This document shows positions 1 to 5,066 of a stretch of DNA of 5,066 bases, piece by piece. The stretch spans positions 1-5,066 of the forward strand of contig SKNG01000076.1 of assembly GCA_007120685.1 (NCBI GenBank). The letters are read 5' to 3'. A program made the position numbers and the translations under genes. Position 1 is the first letter of the stretch. The number at the start of each line of letters is the position of its first letter. Source of the DNA: Paracoccaceae bacterium. Its GTDB lineage: Bacteria; Pseudomonadota; Alphaproteobacteria; Rhodobacterales; Rhodobacteraceae. The notes under the pieces were generated by a model. That model saw nothing but the letters and a program-made list of their open reading frames with translations. It searched no databases and was not told the origin of the DNA.

Positions 1-1925
1 CCGCCCGGCCATTGGCCCCGTTGGCAACCAGCGCTCCGCCGCCGCGCGCGGCCGGTGCCGTGGGCGCGCTGGCGCATGCCATCGGGGCGGGCGATGTGGC
101 CGGCGTCCAGGCGCTCAGCGCCGCCACCGGGCCGATGGGCCAGCGGATCGCGCTGTGGCAATCTCTGCGCGAGGGCGAGGTCACCACGCTGCAGCCCTAT
201 GCCGATTTCCTTGCCGCGCATGCGCATTGGCCGCTTGCCGACCGGATAGCCGGCCATGCCGAGGCGCTGCTGGCCGAGGCGCCAGCGCCCGTGGTGCTGA
301 ACTGGTTTGCAGCGCGCGAGCCGGTGTCGGCCGAAGGCGCGCTGGCCCTGATCCGCGCTCTCGATGCCAGCGGCGAGACGGCGCGCGCACGCCAGCACGC
401 CCGCGCGGTCTGGCGCGGCATGACCCTGACCGAGGCACAGGAGACCGCGCTTCTGGCCCGCCACGGCGATGCCCTGCGGGAGTTGCACACCGAACGGCTG
501 GACGAGATGCTGTGGCGCGGCGCCACGCAGAACGCCACCCGCATGCTTGACCGGGTGCCGGCGGGCCATGCCGCGCTGGGCCGGGCGCGGCTGGCCCTGC
601 AGGCGCGGGCCAGCGGCGTGAACGCGCTGATCAACGCCGTGCCCGCTTCGCTGGCGGGCGATCCCGGCCTGGCGCATGACCGGTTCACCTGGCGCATGCG
701 CGCGGGCAATCTGGACGGCGCCGCCGAATTTCTGGCCGAACGCTCGCGCGATCCCGCCTCGCTGGGCCGGCCAGAGGCCTGGGCGATGGCGCGCGAGCGG
801 CTGGCGCGGCGGGCCAGATATGCCGGCGATTATAGGCTGGCTTATGACCTGGCCAGCCGCCACGGGCTGGACGACGGTCTGCGCTTCATCATCCTGGAAT
901 GGGTGGCCGGCCACATTGCCCTGCGCCATCTGAACGACCCCGCCCGCGCCCTGCGCCATTTCACTGTTCTGGGCGAGCGGGTTTCCAGCCCGATCAGCCT
1001 GTCGCGCGGCGCCTGGTGGGAGGCGCAGGCGCATCGGGCGCTGGGCAATGATCAGGCCGCGCAAGAGGCCTTGCAGCGCGCCGCCCGGCATCAGACCGCC
1101 TTCTACGGTCTTCTGGCAGCCGAGGCGCTGGGCCAGCCACTTGACGCCGCGCTGGTCAACCCGCCGCGCTTTCCGCCCTGGCAGGAAACCGCGCTGGCGG
1201 GCAAAGACCTGCTGGAGGCCGCGACCCTGCTGCACGCCGCCGGCGAATGGCACGAGGCGCGGCGCTTCGTCATCCACCTCGCCCGCGCCCTGGGCGATGA
1301 CGAGGCGGCGCTGGGCGCGCTGGCCGATCTGTGGCTGGATAGGGGCGAGCCGAATTACGCCATCAACATCGCCAAGATCGCCGTGCAATCCGGTGTGGTG
1401 CTGGCCCGCGCCAATTTCCCGCTGACCGGGCTGGAGCGGATGCGCCTGCCCGCGCCCGCCGATCTGGTCATGGCCATCGCCCGGCGCGAAAGCGAATTCG
1501 ACCCGGCAGTGATCAGCCATGCCGATGCGCGCGGCCTGTTGCAGGTGTTGCCCTCGACGGGCGAGTTGACCGCCCGCCGGCTTGGCGTGCCGTTCAACGC
1601 GGCACGGCTGACCACCGACCCGGAATTCAATGCGCTGCTGGGCGCCGGGTATCTGGCGCAGATGTCGGATCAGTTCGGCGGCGCGCTGCCGCTGATCGCC
1701 GCGGCCTATAACGCCGGCCCGGGCCGCCCGCGCCGCTGGGTCACCGAATTCGGCGACCCGCGCGATGCGTCGGTCGACCCCATCGAATGGGCCGAACGGA
1801 TCCCTTTCCAGGAAACCCGCAACTATGTTCAGCGCGTGCTGGAATCGCTGGTCATCTACCGCGCGATATTGACCGGAGATCGCACCATCCGCCTGACCGA
1901 CATGCTGCGCGGGCGTATTCGCTAA
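1..1925 (+). CDS. slt: Soluble lytic murein transglycosylase, Slt70-like (5' partial)
   Basis: This is a periplasmic enzyme that cleaves the MurNAc-GlcNAc bond of peptidoglycan and leaves 1,6-anhydro-MurNAc ends. Counting from the TTG codon at 12, residues about 1-465 are Ala/Arg/Leu-rich helical sequence without catalytic motifs, matching the alpha-superhelical (TPR-like) ring of Slt70. Residues about 475-615 form the SLT catalytic domain. It has the predicted catalytic Glu493 in ARRESEFDP, GLLQ at 508-511, AYNAG at 565-569 and the closing IPFQETRNYV motif at 597-606. The reading frame is open to the left edge (codons from position 3), and no Shine-Dalgarno sequence or signal peptide is visible. 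The true start, with the expected signal peptide, should therefore lie upstream, and TTG 12 is unlikely to be it. The gene ends in TAA, followed after 35 bases by a strong dyad element. Family assignment is firm; the exact paralogue is inferred. Confidence 0.93.
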   Translation, partial: ARPLAPLATSAPPPRAAGAVGALAHAIGAGDVAGVQALSAATGPMGQRIALWQSLREGEVTTLQPYADFLAAHAHWPLADRIAGHAEALLAEAPAPVVLNWFAAREPVSAEGALALIRALDASGETARARQHARAVWRGMTLTEAQETALLARHGDALRELHTERLDEMLWRGATQNATRMLDRVPAGHAALGRARLALQARASGVNALINAVPASLAGDPGLAHDRFTWRMRAGNLDGAAEFLAERSRDPASLGRPEAWAMARERLARRARYAGDYRLAYDLASRHGLDDGLRFIILEWVAGHIALRHLNDPARALRHFTVLGERVSSPISLSRGAWWEAQAHRALGNDQAAQEALQRAARHQTAFYGLLAAEALGQPLDAALVNPPRFPPWQETALAGKDLLEAATLLHAAGEWHEARRFVIHLARALGDDEAALGALADLWLDRGEPNYAINIAKIAVQSGVVLARANFPLTGLERMRLPAPADLVMAIARRESEFDPAVISHADARGLLQVLPSTGELTARRLGVPFNAARLTTDPEFNALLGAGYLAQMSDQFGGALPLIAAAYNAGPGRPRRWVTEFGDPRDASVDPIEWAERIPFQETRNYVQRVLESLVIYRAILTGDRTIRLTDMLRGRIR

Positions 1926-1959
1926 GGGCAAGATCCCCTGTGCGCGGGACGACTGACGC

Positions 1960-2015
1960 CGGGGAAAACGCGCGTTCGAACGCGCGTTACGGCCCTTCGA
2001 AGGGCCGTTTCCCCG
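1960..2015. terminator. Double-palindrome element, probable bidirectional terminator
   Basis: Two perfect palindromes abut without a gap. The first (1967-1988, 22 bp) has half-arm AACGCGCGTTC. The second (1989-2008, 20 bp) has half-arm ACGGCCCTTC. Both are centred on TTCGAA. The flanks CGGGGAAA (1960-1967) and TTTCCCCG (2008-2015) are also complementary, so each strand shows a GC-rich hairpin followed by TTT(T)CCCC. The element lies 35 bases after the transglycosylase stop and 65 bases before the next start. This placement fits a terminator for the upstream gene that can act in both directions. The T-run is short (three or four), so intrinsic termination would be weaker than at a classic site. 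It may instead be a dispersed palindromic repeat or an mRNA 3'-end stabiliser. Confidence 0.6.
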
Positions 2016-2068
2016 CCCCGGCCTTGCGCCCGTTCCTGCTTTGCGCCACCTTCGCGGCCAGCAGGGAC

Positions 2069-2074
2069 AGGAGG
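2069..2074 (+). promoter_or_regulatory. Strong Shine-Dalgarno sequence deciding the TPP enzyme start
   Basis: A perfect AGGAGG lies six bases upstream of ATG 2081. The frame stays open back to 1787, inside the transglycosylase gene. This site, together with homology beginning at MRHGGQILVDQL, fixes ATG 2081 as the start. Confidence 0.85.
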
Positions 2075-2080
2075 CAGACA

Positions 2081-3745
2081 ATGCGGCACGGCGGGCAGAT
2101 ACTGGTCGATCAATTGAAGCTCCAGGGCGTCAGGCGCGTGTTCTCGGTCCCCGGCGAAAGCTTTCTGGCCGCGCTCGATGGCTTGCACGAAAGCGGCATC
2201 CAGAACATCGTCTGCCGGCACGAGGGCGGCGCCTGCATGATGGCCGAAGCGCATGCCAAGCTTACCGGCCAGCCCGGCGTGGTCTTCGTCACCCGCGGCC
2301 CCGGGGCCACCAATGCCTCGGCCGGCATCCACATCGCCCGGCAGGATTCCACACCGTTGGTGATGTTCGTTGGCCAGATCGACAACACCCACCGCGACCG
2401 CGAGGCGTTTCAGGAGGTCGATTACCGCGCCTTCTTCACGCCGCTGGCGAAATGGGCGGCAGAGATCGACCAGACCGATCGCATCCCCGAATATGTCAGC
2501 CGCGCCTTTCATCAGGCTCAATCCGGCCGCCCCGGCCCGGTGGTGCTGGCGCTGCCGGAGAACATGCTCTCGGCGCAGGCGGATGTGCCCGACATCCCCG
2601 CGCCCGCCGCCGCCCCGGCCTCGGTCTGTGGCGAACAGATCGACGCGGTGCTGGCGATGCTGTGCCGGGCAGAGCGCCCGCTGGTGGTGGCCGGCGGCTC
2701 GGTCTGGTCGGCGCAGGCGGCGCAGGATCTGGCGCGCTTTGCCGAAAACTTCGACCTGCCCGTCACCGCCACCTTCCGCCGCCAGGACCGGATGGACAAC
2801 CGCCATCCGCACTATGTGGGCGATCTGGGCGTGGGCATGAACCCGGCGCTGGCCCGCCGCCTGCAACAGGCCGACTGCCTGCTGATCATCGGCGCGCGCT
2901 TCGGCGACATCGCCTCGGGCAGCTACGAACTCGTCCGCCCCGCCGCGCCGGGCAAGACCATCATCCATATCCACCCCGACCCGGATGAGGTGGGCCGCGT
3001 CTTCCGCCCCGATCTGGGCTTTGCGGCGCCGGCGGTGGACGTGCTGGCCCGCCTTGCCCGGCGCAAGGCGCCCGAGCATCCGGATTGGGCGGGCTGGACA
3101 AAAGCGGCCAAGGAAGACCACCGCCAGTGGACGATCCCGCGCGAAACCCCGGGCGCGGTGAAACTGGAACAGGTCATGGCCTGGCTCTCCGAACACCTGC
3201 CCGATGATGCCATCATGACCAATGGCGCGGGCAACTTCGCCGCCTGGCTGCACCGCTATTTCCGCGCCCGCGCCTTTCCGGGCCATCTGGCGCCCACCTC
3301 GGGCAGCATGGGCTACGGGGTGCCGGCCGCGGTGGCCGCAGCGCTGGAACACCCCGACCGGCAGGTGGTCTGCGTCGCGGGCGACGGGGATTTCCAGATG
3401 ACGCTGAACGAGCTTTCCACCGCCCGCCAATATGGCGCGGCCTTCGTGGCGATCATCTGCAACAACGGCCGCTATGGCACCATCCGCATGCACCAGGAAC
3501 GCCATTACCCCGGCCGGGTCAGCGGCACCGACCTCTTCAACCCCGATTATGCGGCACTCGCCCGTGCCTATGGCGGCCATGGTGAAACCGTCACCCGCAC
3601 CGAGGATTTCGCCGAGGCCTTCCAGCGCGCCCGCGCCTCGGGCCTGCCGGCGGTGATCGAACTGCAACTCGACCCCCGCACCCTCGCCCCCGGCCAGGAC
3701 CTCGAAACCGCCGAGACCGGGCACGAGGCCGCCCCGGCCCACTGA
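2081..3745 (+). CDS. Thiamine-pyrophosphate enzyme, acetolactate synthase-like
   Basis: A complete 554-residue cytoplasmic enzyme of the COG0028 acetolactate synthase/pyruvate oxidase/benzoylformate decarboxylase superfamily, normally about 530-600 residues. Three domains are visible. The N-terminal pyrimidine-binding domain (about 1-170) has the cofactor-activating Glu48 in CRHEGG, the RGPGATN loop (72-78) and AFQEVD (109-114). The central domain spans about 187-325. The C-terminal pyrophosphate-binding domain (about 365-530) has the metal/TPP motif GDGDFQM (434-440) through NN at 461-462. The last 20 residues are a polar Ala/Glu-rich tail. Family members decarboxylate a 2-keto acid and may ligate the product to an acceptor. 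The substrate cannot be read from sequence. The position matching the substrate-selecting Trp of biosynthetic acetolactate synthase (MVxQW) appears to be His471 (TIRMHQ), and no ilvH/ilvN small-subunit gene lies beside it, which argues against ilvB. It is flanked by a terminator-like element and an unrelated gene, so it is probably monocistronic. Confidence 0.93.
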   Translation: MRHGGQILVDQLKLQGVRRVFSVPGESFLAALDGLHESGIQNIVCRHEGGACMMAEAHAKLTGQPGVVFVTRGPGATNASAGIHIARQDSTPLVMFVGQIDNTHRDREAFQEVDYRAFFTPLAKWAAEIDQTDRIPEYVSRAFHQAQSGRPGPVVLALPENMLSAQADVPDIPAPAAAPASVCGEQIDAVLAMLCRAERPLVVAGGSVWSAQAAQDLARFAENFDLPVTATFRRQDRMDNRHPHYVGDLGVGMNPALARRLQQADCLLIIGARFGDIASGSYELVRPAAPGKTIIHIHPDPDEVGRVFRPDLGFAAPAVDVLARLARRKAPEHPDWAGWTKAAKEDHRQWTIPRETPGAVKLEQVMAWLSEHLPDDAIMTNGAGNFAAWLHRYFRARAFPGHLAPTSGSMGYGVPAAVAAALEHPDRQVVCVAGDGDFQMTLNELSTARQYGAAFVAIICNNGRYGTIRMHQERHYPGRVSGTDLFNPDYAALARAYGGHGETVTRTEDFAEAFQRARASGLPAVIELQLDPRTLAPGQDLETAETGHEAAPAH

Positions 3746-3763
3746 CGCAGCCCTCCTCTCTTT

Positions 3764-3827
3764 GCTCTTCAAATATCCCGGGGGGAGTCCAGCCCGCTTG
3801 CGGGCTGGGCGGGGGGCAGCGCCCCCC
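3764..3827. repeat. GC-rich stem-loop intergenic element, possible terminator
   Basis: After GCTCTTCAAATATCCCGGGG (3764-3783) come two hairpins. The first has arms CCAGCCCG and CGGGCTGG (3789-3796 and 3801-3808) around a CTTG loop. The second has arms GGGGGGC and GCCCCCC (3811-3817 and 3821-3827) around an AGC loop. The element starts 19 bases past the TPP enzyme stop, where a terminator would be expected, but neither strand has a T-run after a hairpin. The 'TTCAAATATCCCGGGGG' head and 'GGGGGCAGCGCCCCC' tail resemble a common dispersed element that I recall from Rhodobacteraceae intergenic regions. That recollection was not verified here. Confidence 0.5.
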
Positions 3828-3838
3828 ATCACCGGCCC

Positions 3839-3875
3839 GATGCCCACGCCCCCGATGCCCACGCCCCCGATGCCC
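3839..3875. repeat. 15-bp tandem repeat, about 2.5 copies
   Basis: The unit GATGCCCACGCCCCC occurs at 3839-3853 and 3854-3868. A partial third copy (GATGCCC) follows at 3869-3875 and then diverges. The repeat lies in the spacer before the rhomboid gene, 57 bases or more upstream of its start. No protein with a credible start or ribosome-binding site covers it. It is probably a small slippage-generated minisatellite without clear function. Confidence 0.8.
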
Positions 3876-3932
3876 ATTGCCGCCCCGCCCCACCGGCGCT
3901 AGCCTGCCCTATCCACTCGGGGTGCGCATCGC

Positions 3933-4772
3933 ATGCTGGTTTTGGCCGACAACAACCCCATCCGGCACATTTCTCGGCCCTGGGTGAATCACACGCTCAT
4001 CGCGCTCTGCGTCGTCTTCTTCCTTTTCGACCCGGGCTGGCAGACCTACGGCTTCACCCCGGCCGAGCTGCAGCGCGTGGCCTGGCCCGGGGCAACAGCC
4101 AAGCCCGGCGACGGGCTGCCGGCCCTGCAGATGGTCAGCTACATCTTCCTGCATGCCGACCTGCTGCATCTGGCCGGCAACATGCTGGCGCTCTGGGTCT
4201 TCGGCAATAATGTCGAGGACAGCATGGGCCATCTGCGCTACGCGCTGTTCTTCATCCTCTGCGGCATCGCCGGGGCGCTGGGCGAGGGGCTGTTCTCGGC
4301 CGTGCCCGAGGTGCCGGTGATCGGCGCCAGCGGGGCCATCGCCGGGGTGATGGGCGCCTATCTGCTGCTGCACCCCCGCGCCCGGGTGCTGGTGCTGATC
4401 GCCTTCCGCTTTCCGGTGCTGGTGCCGGCCAGCGTCTTCGTGGGCGTCGCTGTCGCCGTCGATCTGGTCTCCGCGCTGCTGCCGGATCCGGAGGCCGAGA
4501 TGCTGGTCGCCTGGTGGGCGCATATCGGGGGTTTCGCGGCCGGGGCGCTGTTGATCCTGGTCATGCGCTACCGCGATGTGCCGCTCTTTCAGCCCGCCGC
4601 CATCTACCCCGAACAGGGTTTCGGCCGGCTGGGCAGGTTCCTGCTGGACCTCGGACCGAGGCAGGACGCGACCAGCGCCCGGGCCGGGCGCCTGCGGCAA
4701 CTCTGGGCCGGGGTGAAGGCGGTCACCTTTTTTCTGATCATCGTGATCGTGGTCGAGACCTTTTTCCCCTGA
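3933..4772 (+). CDS. Rhomboid-family intramembrane serine protease
   Basis: A complete 279-residue inner-membrane protein that should cleave transmembrane helices of other proteins within the bilayer. The catalytic pair is visible: Ser133 in GASG (131-134) and His197 in WWAHIGG (194-200). The family motif with His74, His79 and Asn83 (HADLLHLAGNM), which shapes the oxyanion hole, is also present. Hydrophobic segments lie near 19-33, 66-91, 101-120, 131-148, 150-183 and 192-212, giving the six-helix rhomboid core. A long loop (about 34-66) separates the first two, as in family members. A further hydrophobic stretch at about 263-278 ends the protein. ATG 3933 is the only sensible start, because an in-frame TAG lies at 3900. 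Its ribosome-binding site is weak (GGGG at 3919-3922). No substrate can be inferred. The neighbours are functionally unrelated, so it is probably its own unit. Confidence 0.94.
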   Translation: MLVLADNNPIRHISRPWVNHTLIALCVVFFLFDPGWQTYGFTPAELQRVAWPGATAKPGDGLPALQMVSYIFLHADLLHLAGNMLALWVFGNNVEDSMGHLRYALFFILCGIAGALGEGLFSAVPEVPVIGASGAIAGVMGAYLLLHPRARVLVLIAFRFPVLVPASVFVGVAVAVDLVSALLPDPEAEMLVAWWAHIGGFAAGALLILVMRYRDVPLFQPAAIYPEQGFGRLGRFLLDLGPRQDATSARAGRLRQLWAGVKAVTFFLIIVIVVETFFP

Positions 4773-4789
4773 CGCCTTTTCCCCTGACG
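4762..4789 (+). repeat. Short direct repeat duplicating the rhomboid stop codon
   Basis: TTTTCCCCTGACG occurs at 4762-4774 and again at 4777-4789, a 15-bp period. The first copy contains the rhomboid TGA (4770-4772). The second places another TGA (4785-4787) in the same frame, so readthrough would add only Arg-Leu-Phe-Pro. It looks like a small tandem duplication at the gene end. Confidence 0.8.
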
Positions 4790-4796
4790 GCGGGAC

Positions 4797-4825
4797 TCGA
4801 CTCCGGCTGTTCCCGGCGCTAGATC
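4797..4825 (+). promoter_or_regulatory. Possible sigma-70-type promoter for imuB
   Basis: TCGACT (4797-4802) and TAGATC (4820-4825) each match four of six consensus bases and are exactly 17 bases apart. Transcription would begin near 4831-4833, at the edge of the LexA box. This geometry suits repression. Matches this loose occur by chance, so the call rests mainly on its position relative to the box. Confidence 0.35.
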
Positions 4826-4831
4826 AGATGT

Positions 4832-4846
4832 GAACATTATGGGAAC
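4832..4846 (+). promoter_or_regulatory. LexA-binding SOS box (GAAC-N7-GAAC)
   Basis: The sequence GAACATTATGGGAAC is an exact direct repeat of GAAC separated by seven bases. This is the complement of the GTTC-N7-GTTC operator recognised by alphaproteobacterial LexA. It lies 16 bases before GTG 4863 of an imuB-like gene, a classic SOS mutagenesis gene, and just after a plausible -10 element. LexA bound here would block transcription until DNA damage triggers RecA-stimulated LexA cleavage. Motif and gene context support each other; binding itself is inferred. Confidence 0.78.
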
Positions 4847-4862
4847 ATCTGGGGGGGTTCCG

Positions 4863-5066
4863 GTGGCGGGCACGGGGCGGCGCATCCTGTCGCTATGGCT
4901 GCCCCGGCTGGCCAGCGAGCGCGCCATAAGGCGGCTTGGCGGGGCTGGCGGGGCCTTTGCGGCACCGTTTGCGGTGGTGGCGCGGCAGGGCGGGGCGGAC
5001 CGGCTGGTCTGCCTGAATGCGGCCGCGCAGGCCGGCGGGCTGCGCCCCGGCCAGCCGCTGGCCGAG
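4863..5066 (+). CDS. imuB: ImuB-like Y-family DNA polymerase homologue (3' partial)
   Basis: Only the first 68 codons are present, and the frame runs off the right edge. The translation begins MAGTGRRILSLWLPRLASER and continues with VVARQGGADRLVCLNAAAQA and GLRPGQPLAE. This is the typical N-terminus of ImuB, the Y-family-like partner of DnaE2 (ImuC) in damage-induced mutagenic translesion synthesis. The catalytic acidic motif that opens active Y-family polymerases (DxD..) is replaced by SLWLP. This fits ImuB's known role as a non-catalytic adaptor to the beta clamp. An in-frame ATG at 4839 would add eight residues, but it lies inside the LexA box, has no Shine-Dalgarno sequence and would leave almost no leader. 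GTG 4863, preceded by a G-run at 4851-4857, is preferred with moderate certainty. No imuA precedes it. A dnaE2 gene would be expected downstream, outside the window. Confidence 0.82.
   Translation, partial: MAGTGRRILSLWLPRLASERAIRRLGGAGGAFAAPFAVVARQGGADRLVCLNAAAQAGGLRPGQPLAE

Noticed and set aside
12..14. TTG at 12 as the real start of the transglycosylase
   Set aside because: The frame continues open to the window edge, there is no visible ribosome-binding site, and a signal peptide expected for this periplasmic enzyme is missing. The gene is truncated by the window.
1973..1984. GTTCGAAC inside the first palindrome as a LexA-type site
   Set aside because: The GTTC and GAAC half-sites are directly fused without the seven-base spacing, so it does not fit the operator. 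The sequence is explained by the palindrome.
2016..2068. Promoter for the TPP enzyme gene, with TTGCGC at 2024-2029 as -35
   Set aside because: No acceptable -10 lies at normal spacing (CACCTT at 17 bases), so I cannot support a specific promoter here.
1787..2080. N-terminal extension of the TPP enzyme frame back into the transglycosylase gene
   Set aside because: The frame is simply open there. Homology begins at ATG 2081, which has a perfect AGGAGG six bases upstream, and the extension would cross the palindromic terminator-like element.
1922..3877. A 651-codon open frame on the - strand opposite the TPP enzyme gene
   Set aside because: It mirrors a well-supported + strand gene in GC-rich DNA, where antisense frames stay open because of codon bias. 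Its translation is Gly/Ala/Arg-rich without recognisable motifs, and it starts inside the 15-bp repeat.
3909..4700. A 263-codon open frame on the - strand opposite the rhomboid gene
   Set aside because: The translation is His/Gln/Asp/Gly-rich low-complexity sequence typical of antisense reading. The + strand frame has full rhomboid motifs.

Overview
The window is very GC-rich bacterial DNA, with most codons ending in G or C. It most likely comes from an alphaproteobacterium of the Rhodobacteraceae/Paracoccaceae type. Three things point there: the flavour of the four proteins, a LexA box of the alphaproteobacterial kind (GAAC-N7-GAAC) ahead of an imuB-like gene, and an intergenic element with the 'CTTCAAATATCCCGGGGGG' signature that I recall from that family. 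The taxonomic call is inference; no marker gene is present.

Layout, all genes on the + strand. (1) Positions 1-1925: the 3' part (at least 637 codons) of a soluble lytic murein transglycosylase, with its N-terminus outside the window. (2) 1926-2080: a 155-bp spacer with two abutting perfect palindromes enclosed by a further complementary pair of arms, probably a two-way transcription terminator, then a strong Shine-Dalgarno sequence. (3) 2081-3745: a complete 554-residue thiamine-pyrophosphate enzyme of the acetolactate synthase (COG0028) superfamily, probably not the biosynthetic acetolactate synthase. (4) 3746-3932: a non-coding spacer with a G/C-rich stem-loop element and a 15-bp tandem repeat. 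(5) 3933-4772: a complete rhomboid intramembrane serine protease with an extra C-terminal membrane segment. (6) 4773-4862: a short spacer with a duplicated stop-codon segment, a probable promoter and a LexA box. (7) 4863-5066: the 5' end of an imuB-like Y-family polymerase gene running off the window.

The genes do not form one pathway. They appear to be separate transcription units for cell-wall turnover, a carboligase/decarboxylase-type reaction, membrane proteolysis and SOS mutagenesis. The best regulatory signal is the SOS box at 4832-4846. It sits just downstream of a plausible -10 element and implies LexA repression of imuB. It also shows that imuB is the first gene of its unit here, with no imuA directly before it. 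I see no RNA gene, mobile element, CRISPR array or clearly new defence-like system, and no gene-free stretch longer than 300 bases.
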